Positions 25,346 to 32,705 of a stretch of 64,000 bases of DNA are shown in pieces. The notes beneath the pieces were generated by a model. The model did no database searches, was not told the DNA's origin, and was given only the letters and a program-made list of their open reading frames with translations. Both the position numbers and the translations under genes were made by a program. Source of the stretch: Pseudomonas frederiksbergensis (GTDB taxonomy: Bacteria; Pseudomonadota; Gammaproteobacteria; Pseudomonadales; Pseudomonadaceae); assembly GCF_000802155.2 (NCBI RefSeq), contig NZ_JQGJ02000016.1, positions 1-64,000 of the forward strand, in the 5' to 3' direction. The first letter of the stretch is position 1; the number at the start of each line of letters is the position of its first letter.

Positions 25346-26197
25346 ATGACGAACCAATGGGAGGAGATAAACACTGCGCCCTCGATGTCCGTGCTGTATG
25401 CCAAGGCCGCGACACGCCGCAAGATCACTGGTACGGCCCTGCCTGACGTCGGGCTGCGCCAAGTGATCCAGGTCGACCAAAAGAACCTGGCGGCCTATCG
25501 CAAGGTGTGCGGTTTCAGCGAAAGCGGGCTATTGCCGCCGACTTATCCGCACGTGCTGACGTTCGCCTTGCAGATGCAATTGCTGACCGCTCGCGACTTT
25601 CCGTTCCCCTTGCTGGGCTTGATTCACCTGAGCAACCGCATCCGCGTGCTGCGGCCCATGGGCGGTGTCAGCCAGGTGCGGGCCAGCGTCAACGTCGAGA
25701 ACCTCCAGCCTCATGCCAAGGGAGCGGTGTTCGATCTGGTGACCCGTATCGAAGATCAGTTGGGACCGTTGTGGGAAGCCGAGAGCCGGATGCTTTGCAA
25801 AGGTGTCCAGCTCGACGGTGCGCTGGTAGAGGATCCGCCGTCGTCGGCCCTCGATTTGATAGAGGTGACGCGCTGGACCGCACCCGCGGACATCGGCCGG
25901 CAGTACGCCAAGGTGTCCGGCGACTACAACCCGATCCACTTGAGCAGCGCCAGCGCCCGGTTGTTCGGCTTCCCCACCGCCATCGCCCATGGCCTGTGGA
26001 ACAAGGCACGGACCCTGGCCGCGCTGGATGACCATTTGCCCGAGGCCAACATCGAGATCGAAGTTGCCTTCAAGAAGCCGGTACGCCTGCCCAGCGAGGT
26101 GACGTTGCTGGCAAGTGCGGCAGGTTCCAGTGGGCATTTGCGACTGGTGGGCGCTGGAGACCTGGAGCACATGCTGGGAAGTTGGCAGCCGGTTTGA
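25346..26197 (+). CDS. MaoC-family hot-dog dehydratase
   Basis: A 283-residue double hot-dog protein. The C-terminal half carries the hydratase-2 motif: YAKVSGDYNPIHLSS (catalytic Asp and His, about residues 195-203) and the AHGLWNKA segment. The N-terminal half is the degenerate fold usual in fused MaoC proteins. It probably hydrates enoyl-CoA or dehydrates 3-hydroxyacyl-CoA. GGGAG lies seven bases before the ATG at 25346; an ATG at 25340 overlapping the upstream stop is too close to that site. The two-base gap after the FabG-like gene indicates a shared transcript. Confidence 0.85.
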   Translation: MTNQWEEINTAPSMSVLYAKAATRRKITGTALPDVGLRQVIQVDQKNLAAYRKVCGFSESGLLPPTYPHVLTFALQMQLLTARDFPFPLLGLIHLSNRIRVLRPMGGVSQVRASVNVENLQPHAKGAVFDLVTRIEDQLGPLWEAESRMLCKGVQLDGALVEDPPSSALDLIEVTRWTAPADIGRQYAKVSGDYNPIHLSSASARLFGFPTAIAHGLWNKARTLAALDDHLPEANIEIEVAFKKPVRLPSEVTLLASAAGSSGHLRLVGAGDLEHMLGSWQPV

Positions 26198-26208
26198 TTG
26201 TTCCGCAT

Positions 26209-26766
26209 TCAGCGGGGTGGATAGTTGGACAGGATCCGCCCCACCGTCTCGCGCACCTTCGCACTGCGGTCCATCGGGTTGGGTGAATCGCTGAGCAATT
26301 GCTCGTCGCTGCCACGCCAGACGAGCTTGCCGTCCTTGCCGTCGAGCAGGTCGATCTGCACGGTGGCGACCTTGTAGCTGAGGTTACGGGTCTCGTTGTA
26401 CATCGGCCCACCCCAGTAGCCATTCCACGGGCCGCCCCAACCGCCGCCGTAGTTGGTCGTCACCTGTTGCTGGCGATCCTCGACGATCAGGTAGGCCTGG
26501 ACTTGCACATCGCCGCCAGCACCGCTCGCAGCCAGGCGCAGGCCACGCTGGTCGAGCTGATCGGCGACCGCCTGGCGGATTCTCTGCTCGGTCAGGTCGC
26601 TCTTGATGCGCGGGTCGTCCGGGCGATATTGCAGCGCCGGCTCCTTCCAGCTCCAACTGCGGTAGGCCGCGAAATCGCGACTGGTGTCGAAGTCATGGTT
26701 GACCTGGTTGGAAGCACAGGCGCCGAGCAACAGGGCAAGGGCAAGCGGGACAAGACGGCGAAACAT
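26209..26766 (-). CDS. DUF4136 lipoprotein
   Basis: A 185-residue predicted lipoprotein. The signal peptide ends in the lipobox LLGAC (Cys about 17). The mature part has the DUF4136 pattern: FDTSRDFAAYRSWSWKE near the start and a basic, amphipathic VADQLDQRGLRL helix. A Gly/Trp/Tyr-rich loop (GGGWGGPWNGYWGGP) and a C-terminal region follow. It should sit in the cell envelope, probably the outer membrane; no molecular role is known for the family. A second DUF4136 gene lies directly upstream on the same strand. Confidence 0.82.
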   Translation of the reverse strand: MFRRLVPLALALLLGACASNQVNHDFDTSRDFAAYRSWSWKEPALQYRPDDPRIKSDLTEQRIRQAVADQLDQRGLRLAASGAGGDVQVQAYLIVEDRQQQVTTNYGGGWGGPWNGYWGGPMYNETRNLSYKVATVQIDLLDGKDGKLVWRGSDEQLLSDSPNPMDRSAKVRETVGRILSNYPPR

Positions 26767-26787
26767 GGTTTTTCTCCGTTGCGTGAA

Positions 26788-27396
26788 TCAACTGGGAGGA
26801 TAGGCCGACATGGCCTTTTCCACTGCATCACGAATGGCATCGGTGCGCTCGCTCTGATTGCCCCGCTGGCTGGTCTCGGCGCTGGCGCTCCACACGGGCT
26901 GGCCACTGCGAGCGTCGAACAGATCCACCCGAACCACCACGACCTGCTCCTGATAGGTGCGCACCACGGGAACGGTGTTGTACATGCCATACCCCGGCCC
27001 ATAGCGGTTGTAGCCGCCGTAGTAGCCCGCGTCGTAATCGTCCCGGACCTGGCGCAGCCGAGTCTCCAGGCGCAGGTCGGCGCTGACGAAGAGATCAGCC
27101 GGGCGATTATCGTGCAGAGGACGCAGCCCGCGTTGATCCAGGGCAGCGCTCACCGCTTCGGCCACCTGGGCAGAATCCGCCCAGGCAGTGCCCGGGGGCA
27201 AGCGCCCATTGAGCCAGGCCCAACTGCGATAACGTCCGTAATCACGGGGCGGCGCCGGATAGGCGCTGCGATCAAACACTTTGGCGGCCTCGGGCGGTGC
27301 CGGCGGCAACTGATTGGATGTCGCGACATAAGGGTTGCTGCCCTGGCAAGCAGCCAAGCCGAGGCATACCACCAATAACCCTGAACGACCTTTCAT
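26788..27396 (-). CDS. Second DUF4136 lipoprotein
   Basis: A 202-residue lipoprotein with lipobox LGLAAC (Cys about 17) and the same domain pattern as its neighbour: DYGRYRSWAWLNG, ALDQRGLRPL and a Tyr/Gly-rich loop (YYGGYNRYGPGYGMY). The two products look like diverged tandem copies. The ATG at 27396 has GGAGAG five bases upstream. The 21-base gap to the next gene implies one transcript. Confidence 0.82.
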   Translation of the reverse strand: MKGRSGLLVVCLGLAACQGSNPYVATSNQLPPAPPEAAKVFDRSAYPAPPRDYGRYRSWAWLNGRLPPGTAWADSAQVAEAVSAALDQRGLRPLHDNRPADLFVSADLRLETRLRQVRDDYDAGYYGGYNRYGPGYGMYNTVPVVRTYQEQVVVVRVDLFDARSGQPVWSASAETSQRGNQSERTDAIRDAVEKAMSAYPPS

Positions 27397-27420
27397 TTCG
27401 CTCTCCAATTGCGCTCCGGA

Positions 27421-28170
27421 TCAGAGCGGCCGGCAGACCCAGTGCAGATAGCGTCCCAACCCGGCAAACGCCGGATGACGACGGTGGGCCAGTTCCATTT
27501 CCAGCAGTTGCGCCAGTTCCACGCGGCCCTGGAATTCCACTGGCATGTAGTCATGGAAAACCCGTACGCCACTTTGGCTTTCGACCTGCCACAGGCCTTC
27601 AAGTTGCGCCGCCAACTCCCGAGGATCAAGCGGCTGTTGCGGGGTCAGGCTCTGTTTCTCGCCAGCCATGGCGTTTTTGCGCAGCTTGCGAAAATGCCCT
27701 TTGAGCAAGTTGCGATAGACCAACGCGTCGCGGTTGTAGAACGCCAGCGATAACCAGCCGCCAGGCCCCGTCAATTGATGCAGGACCGGAAGGATCGCGT
27801 GGGGCTCGGCCAGCCATTCGAGCACTGCGTGACACAGCACCAGGTCGTAAGGCTCGGTGAGCTGGCCGAGCAGATCCTGCCACGGTGCCTGGATGAACGT
27901 TGCGTCCTGCCCTGCCTCGGCAAACCGCTGGCGGGCGCCCTCGAGCATGGGCTCGGCCGGTTCAGCCAGGGTGACCTGGTGACCGCGCTCGGCCAGCCAC
28001 AGCGACATGTGCCCCAGGCCCGCGCCGATATCCAGGACGCGCAGCGGGCGGTCCGGCAGGGTTTCGATTAGATCGGCCTGGAGCACGGCCAGGCGAATCG
28101 CGCCTTTGGCCCCGCCGTAGATTTTTTCCGCAAACCGTGTGGCGAGCTGGTCGAAGTGGCGGTCACTCAT
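27421..28170 (-). CDS. cmoM: tRNA 5-carboxymethoxyuridine methyltransferase CmoM
   Basis: A 249-residue class I SAM methyltransferase. The SAM site is VLDIGAGLGHMSLWLA (about 43-58), with acidic AEPAEPM after beta-2 and the LCHAVLEWLAEP segment (about 110) characteristic of CmoM/SmtA. It is expected to methylate cmo5U34 of selected tRNAs to mcmo5U, helping decode wobble codons. The ATG at 28170 overlaps the end of the MazG-like gene by eight bases, so translation is probably coupled. The frame extends further upstream only as the shadow of that gene. Confidence 0.88.
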   Translation of the reverse strand: MSDRHFDQLATRFAEKIYGGAKGAIRLAVLQADLIETLPDRPLRVLDIGAGLGHMSLWLAERGHQVTLAEPAEPMLEGARQRFAEAGQDATFIQAPWQDLLGQLTEPYDLVLCHAVLEWLAEPHAILPVLHQLTGPGGWLSLAFYNRDALVYRNLLKGHFRKLRKNAMAGEKQSLTPQQPLDPRELAAQLEGLWQVESQSGVRVFHDYMPVEFQGRVELAQLLEMELAHRRHPAFAGLGRYLHWVCRPL

Positions 28171-28471
28171 GGGCGAACCGCCGTTCGCTGTCGGCCAATT
28201 TGCTGCGCACCACGGCGTCCATGTCCAAGCCCAGTTCGCTGCACAGCAGCAACAGGTACAACACGATGTCGCCAACCTCCTGCCCGGCGTGGGCCAATTT
28301 ATCCGCCGGCAACTGGCGCGACTGGTCCTCGGTCAGCCATTGGAAAATCTCGACCAGTTCGGCCATCTCGACGCTGGCGGCCATGGCAAGGTTCTTCGGG
28401 CTGTGGAATTGCCGCCAGTTGTTACGGTCACGGATGGCGTGCAGGCGTTCGGTCAGTTCAACAAGGTTCAT
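28163..28471 (-). CDS. MazG-like nucleotide pyrophosphohydrolase
   Basis: A 102-residue all-alpha NTP pyrophosphatase of the MazG/RS21-C6 type. The metal-binding pattern is visible as EMAELVEIFQW (ExxE, about residue 35) and EVGDIVLYLLLL (ExxD, about 66). The length fits the single-domain dCTPase-like branch, which hydrolyses non-canonical or excess nucleotides to monophosphates. AGGAG precedes the ATG. It overlaps cmoM by eight bases. Confidence 0.85.
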   Translation of the reverse strand: MNLVELTERLHAIRDRNNWRQFHSPKNLAMAASVEMAELVEIFQWLTEDQSRQLPADKLAHAGQEVGDIVLYLLLLCSELGLDMDAVVRSKLADSERRFAHE

Positions 28472-28634
28472 CGGGCTCTCCTGAATGCGCATAGCTTCGG
28501 GGCGATGAGGAGGGAAGGCAAGCGTCTCGATACGAAGCGGCGAATTGCTCCATAATCGAACGATCACAGCCGCCACCACTCCTACACTCAGGAGCCGATG
28601 GCTCGATTCCAACTCTCTCCATCAGGATGCAAAC

Positions 28635-28928
28635 ATGCAGGCAGAAAGCTTCTTCGAATGGCTCGGCCAAGCGCTCGGTTCGGTGATCCGTTTCATCGTC
28701 GACCTGCTCAGCGGGCTGTTCAACACCCTGGCAAACGCCGGCGGAAATTTTGTCGATGGCCTGTCCCGAACGCTTGGCATGGACACTTCGATCATCAGCA
28801 TCGTCGCGCTGATCCTCGGGCTGCTGTTGCTGTACTCGGCGATCCGCGCCTTCATGCGGGCGTCGATTGTCATGGGCATCATCTGGCTGGTGCTGGGGTT
28901 GTGGTTGCTGAGCTGGATCATTCACTGA
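28635..28928 (+). CDS. Small inner-membrane protein, 97 residues
   Basis: A 97-residue protein with an amphipathic N-terminal half (FFEWLGQALGSVIRFIVDLL) and two hydrophobic segments, about 52-70 (ISIVALILGLLLLYSAIRA) and 75-95, so it is probably inner-membrane. AGGA precedes the ATG by eight bases. The family is unknown to me; it resembles small membrane proteins conserved in Pseudomonas, and it is followed 70 bases later by the MATE gene on the same strand. Confidence 0.7.
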   Translation: MQAESFFEWLGQALGSVIRFIVDLLSGLFNTLANAGGNFVDGLSRTLGMDTSIISIVALILGLLLLYSAIRAFMRASIVMGIIWLVLGLWLLSWIIH

Positions 28929-28998
28929 AGACCAACAGGGCGACATCAGGAACGAACGCTGCGATAACGCTACAATCGCGCTCCATCCAGGAGCCACC

Positions 28999-30348
28999 AT
29001 GTCCAACCTGATCGCCGACTGGCGCGACCGCCTCACCCATCGTCGGGTATGGGCTCTGGCCGCGCCGATGATTCTCTCGAATATATCCGTACCGCTGGTA
29101 GCACTGGTCGACAGCACCGTCATCGGCCATCTGCCCCACGCCCATCAACTGGGCGCCGTGGCGGTCGGGGCGAGCTTGTACACGGTGTTGGCCTGGGCAA
29201 TGGGGTTCCTGCGGATGGGCTCGACCGGGTTCGCCGCCCAGGCAGCTGGGCGGGGCGATGGCGCGGCGCTGCGGCAGGTCTTGCTGCAAGGGCTGCTGCT
29301 GGCAACAGGGCTGGCGGTGGTGCTTGGGGCGATCGGGGTTCCGTTGAGTGGCGTGGCGTTGCATTTCATGCAGCCATCGGCCGAGCTCGATCAACTGACC
29401 CGGGACTTCTTCCATACTCGATTGTTCGGCCTGCCTGCGGCGCTGGCCAGCTACGCGTTGGTGGGCTGGTTTCTCGGGGCCCAGAATGCGCGGGCGCCGT
29501 TGGCGATCCTGTTGGTCACCAACCTGGTGAACATCGCCTTGAACCTGTGGTTCGTGATCGGCCTGGATTGGGGTGTGACCGGATCGGCACGCGCCTCGGT
29601 CATCGCCGAGTGGACCGGTGCGCTGGTGGGCCTGGGCCTGGCCCGAAGCACGCTGCGCGCCTGGCCCGGGCGGATCGCCTGGGCGGCCTTGGGCCTGTGG
29701 CAGAGCTGGCGACCGCTGCTGGCGGTAAACCGGGATATCTTCATCCGCAGCCTGGTGCTGCAATCGGTGTTTTTCCTGATCACCGTCCAAGGGGCGCGCC
29801 TGGGGGACGCGACAGTGGCAGCCAATGCGCTGCTGCTCAACGGCCTGCTGCTCACCGCCCATGCGCTGGATGGCCTGGCCCACGCGGTCGAGGCATTGTG
29901 CGGCCACGCTATCGGCGCCCGCGATCGCCTGGCCCTGCGCCGCTCGCTGGTGGTTGCCTGCGGTTGGTCCTTGATCGCTAGCATTGGCTTCGCATGCCTG
30001 TTCCTGCTGACGGGGCATCTGTTCATCGACATGCAGACCGACATCGCCGAGGTGCGCGAAACTGCCTACCGCTACCTGCCTTACCTCGCGGCGCTGCCAT
30101 TGATTGCGGTGTGGAGCTATCTGCTCGATGGCCTGTTCATCGGCGCCACCCGAGCCCGGGAAATGCGCAACGGCATGGTGCTGACACTGTTGCTGGTATT
30201 GCCCCTTGCCTGGGTGCTGCAAGGATTGGGCAACCACGGATTGTGGATCACTTTCCTTTCTTTCATGACGCTGCGCTGCCTGACGCTCGGCACCGTCGCC
30301 TGGCGTTTGCACCGACACGATGGTTGGCTCGACGCGCGCGCCCGGTGA
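28999..30348 (+). CDS. MATE-family efflux transporter, DinF-like
   Basis: A 449-residue twelve-helix exporter of the MATE superfamily, DinF branch (APMILSNISVPLVALVDSTVIGHL at 23-46, GFLRMGSTGFAAQAAGRG near 70). The DinF group exports cationic or oxidising compounds with proton or sodium coupling; the substrate here is unknown. AGGAG lies six bases before the ATG. It converges with the DUF4123 gene. Confidence 0.85.
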   Translation: MSNLIADWRDRLTHRRVWALAAPMILSNISVPLVALVDSTVIGHLPHAHQLGAVAVGASLYTVLAWAMGFLRMGSTGFAAQAAGRGDGAALRQVLLQGLLLATGLAVVLGAIGVPLSGVALHFMQPSAELDQLTRDFFHTRLFGLPAALASYALVGWFLGAQNARAPLAILLVTNLVNIALNLWFVIGLDWGVTGSARASVIAEWTGALVGLGLARSTLRAWPGRIAWAALGLWQSWRPLLAVNRDIFIRSLVLQSVFFLITVQGARLGDATVAANALLLNGLLLTAHALDGLAHAVEALCGHAIGARDRLALRRSLVVACGWSLIASIGFACLFLLTGHLFIDMQTDIAEVRETAYRYLPYLAALPLIAVWSYLLDGLFIGATRAREMRNGMVLTLLLVLPLAWVLQGLGNHGLWITFLSFMTLRCLTLGTVAWRLHRHDGWLDARAR

Positions 30349-30352
30349 CCGT

Positions 30353-31150
30353 TCAACCCTGGTTGCCTTGCCATAGCCGTCGCAGATGATCGAGACGCTC
30401 ACGCTGCGAACCACCCGGCAGCGTCGACGCTGGCTGGGCATCAGGGTATTGCAGGCGCAGCCATAACCATCCGTCGAGAACTGCCTGCTCGCGAAACCCC
30501 AGCGCCTGGCCCTGTTGCAGGTAGTCCCAGAGCAACCAATAGTCATGCCCGGTAGAGCGCGACCAGCGCCAGACGTGACGCTCCATCAGGCACTCCTGCA
30601 ATTTCATCTGCTGCCTGTTGGTGAGGCCATGCTCGTTTTCCAGCGCTGGCACCGGCAGCCTGGGATTGGAGAGTTGTTGCCACCCCTGGCACCCCGTCGT
30701 CCGATCGGACCAGGTGCCACCGAACCACCGCAACAGGCTGATCGGCCCCAGCCAACAACTGAGCTCCCGGGGATCGCAGGCATCGAAGAAGTAGCTGGCG
30801 GTGTACGGGTTGTAATAACTCAGGAAGGCCTTGTAATGCAGGCCCAGCGTCACCGTCAGCATGCGCCGCAAATGAGCCAGCAAGGACTCGGCTGACGTCG
30901 AGCTCACCAACAGCAGGCCAGGCCAGGATCGGGCGTCCAGATGGCACAGGCTGGCCAGCGCTGGTGATTGTCGCAGGTCCACCAGCAATGGTCCGTGCTC
31001 CTTCAGCCCAGCAAACTCGGTGCTTTCGAACAGGGCAAAACGTGGCGCCTCGGGGAACTGTTCCCGCAAGCGCTTTGCAGTCTCGGGTGCGCCTGGCACG
31101 TCGAGAAGCAACCATTGGGGGGCGGGACCCGGCAAGGTGGCAACGTTCAT
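30353..31150 (-). CDS. DUF4123 adaptor/chaperone of a type VI effector
   Basis: A 265-residue DUF4123-type protein. Recognisable are QWLLLDVPGAPE at the start, the GPLLVDL and SSTSAESLLAHLRRMLTV segments, and the RFFDP-like SYFFDACDPREL with LLRWFGG that define the family. DUF4123 proteins (TEC/Tap type) load effectors onto VgrG spikes of the type VI secretion system. Its ATG overlaps the vgrG stop by four bases. The expected effector gene directly downstream is missing; the next gene is the convergent MATE exporter. Confidence 0.8.
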   Translation of the reverse strand: MNVATLPGPAPQWLLLDVPGAPETAKRLREQFPEAPRFALFESTEFAGLKEHGPLLVDLRQSPALASLCHLDARSWPGLLLVSSTSAESLLAHLRRMLTVTLGLHYKAFLSYYNPYTASYFFDACDPRELSCWLGPISLLRWFGGTWSDRTTGCQGWQQLSNPRLPVPALENEHGLTNRQQMKLQECLMERHVWRWSRSTGHDYWLLWDYLQQGQALGFREQAVLDGWLWLRLQYPDAQPASTLPGGSQRERLDHLRRLWQGNQG

Positions 31151-32457
31151 GGCGCAGCGCCTGCGCCCTGCCCCGTCAGCATGCGACAGGTGCACACCGG
31201 CTGGGCACAGGGACTGAAGCGCCCCCCGCCAGGCAAAAGGCATAGCAGGACCAGCGGCTCGCCCCCCTCGATCACGGACAACAAGGGCAAATCGATGCCA
31301 GGCGCCCCGGGGATCTGCTCGTCAGCAGGACTCGGGGATTTCGCTGGCACTGTCCGCGCGCTGGGCGCACAACCCAAGAATTCGCTGATCAAGGGACGGT
31401 CCGGGTCGCCCTCGATAAAACTCACCAATACTTCGGTGCCCTCGCAAATCTCATCTGCCCCACACGCCAGCAGCTCCGGTGCCAATGGCAGCCAGCAATG
31501 GCTGGGGTTGGCACCCTCTCCCTGATAGGCCCAGTCGAATTGCACCGCCACACGTCCGGCCACCCGTGGTTCATCCACCTCCACGACCCAACCGCGTTGC
31601 CGGCTCACCATGACAGGCTTGGCCGGGGCCCTGTCCACCACAAACGGTGTGCCCCAGGGAATGGCCTGGAAAAGATTGCCATAGGCGCCCGACTGCTCGC
31701 GATGTTCGACCTGAGTCAATAACCAGCGCTGATTCCACTTCTCGCAGCAATGGCCACTCAGCGCCAGGATCTGGCCGGCGCGCAAGTGTCTCAGGTCGCT
31801 CCGGCCCTGGGCGACCCATGTCCCGCGAATGTCCGTTTTCACCCCAAAAGCGTGTACTGCGGTGGCCTGTCCTTCAGCGCAATAGGCGGCCTTGATCACC
31901 GCCGGAACAAGGCCCGCCGTGTCCGCAAAAACCAGGCATTGCCCGTCCCGGGCGTGATCGAAATGAAAGTGGATATTTGCCTGGGCGCACACTCGCTGGA
32001 GGAAATACAGGTCGGATTCGCGGTACTGGGTACACAGATCCAGAGAAGGATAATCGCCACCCAGGTCCAGGCTCACGCTGCGGCCGCTGATGCCATGCCC
32101 GGCCAGTACCTGGCGGACGATTTGCGGCACCGAGCAGGCATTGAAGACCCGTTGGCTGAAGCGCTGGGCAAGACATGCCAGCTTCGGCCCGATGCGCACA
32201 TGGCAGCTCTCGCCATGGTATTGGACGATTTCGTGAAGTTGCCCATGAATACCTTGATCGCCGGTACCGAAACACAACCAGACGTTGCGATACAGCAGTC
32301 CTGCCAGGTCCAGGGTCATGTCGCTGACCAACAACTGCACTTCGAAAAAGAAGGGCTCGCTGATGCTTTCATTGCCTGTCAGGGCGACGACAACGAAAGG
32401 TTCGGACAGGCCGGCTATCTCCAGACGAAAGGGTAGCTCGCAGGCTGGATCGGACAT
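31147..32457 (-). CDS. vgrG: Short VgrG type VI secretion tip protein
   Basis: A 436-residue VgrG-like protein. Residues 1-300 correspond to the gp27-like hub (LPFRLEIAGLSEPFVVVALTG, ACLAQRFSQRVFNACSVPQIV, QYRESDLYFLQRVCAQANIHF). Next comes the gp5 OB-fold (VAVQFDWAYQGEGANPSHC, FIEGDPDRPLISE, about 325-385). The usual beta-helix needle after the OB fold is absent; the last 50 residues include a Cys-rich CAQPVCTCRML. It could be a truncated but functional tip or a decaying orphan. No other type VI structural genes are in the window. The ATG at 32457 is chosen because the family sequence starts there. Confidence 0.8.
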   Translation of the reverse strand: MSDPACELPFRLEIAGLSEPFVVVALTGNESISEPFFFEVQLLVSDMTLDLAGLLYRNVWLCFGTGDQGIHGQLHEIVQYHGESCHVRIGPKLACLAQRFSQRVFNACSVPQIVRQVLAGHGISGRSVSLDLGGDYPSLDLCTQYRESDLYFLQRVCAQANIHFHFDHARDGQCLVFADTAGLVPAVIKAAYCAEGQATAVHAFGVKTDIRGTWVAQGRSDLRHLRAGQILALSGHCCEKWNQRWLLTQVEHREQSGAYGNLFQAIPWGTPFVVDRAPAKPVMVSRQRGWVVEVDEPRVAGRVAVQFDWAYQGEGANPSHCWLPLAPELLACGADEICEGTEVLVSFIEGDPDRPLISEFLGCAPSARTVPAKSPSPADEQIPGAPGIDLPLLSVIEGGEPLVLLCLLPGGGRFSPCAQPVCTCRMLTGQGAGAAP

Positions 32458-32618
32458 CGGCGTTTCTCTACAGGAGGGGCGACCGGGCATTCTCGCCGAC
32501 AGCAGGGATCGAGTAGAGGGCTCAAGGACTATTTAGGAAAGGGACTACATGAAATTAGGACGCTGCCAGTTAAACAGCGTCTAGATGCCAGTAAACACGG
32601 CGCACTATTTTCTTCGAT

Positions 32619-32661
32619 AAAAAAACATCGTGGCGAGAAAGCGTGCTCCCTCGCCACGATG
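32619..32661 (-). terminator. Rho-independent terminator of speA built from a REP-like palindrome
   Basis: On the minus strand a perfect 12-bp stem CATCGTGGCGAG with a 12-base loop is followed by seven T. It lies about 45 bases after the speA stop codon. The stem belongs to the GTGGCGAGGGAGC palindrome family seen elsewhere in the window. Confidence 0.88.
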
Positions 32662-32705
32662 AATTGCTCAAGCCTGGAACAGCAGGCCCCTCCAAGGGGC
32701 CGCCA

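Noticed and set aside
28918..30546. 542-residue minus-strand frame over the MATE gene
   Set aside because: The composition (Gln/Arg/His-rich) is that of a shadow frame, and the opposite strand encodes a clear MATE exporter.
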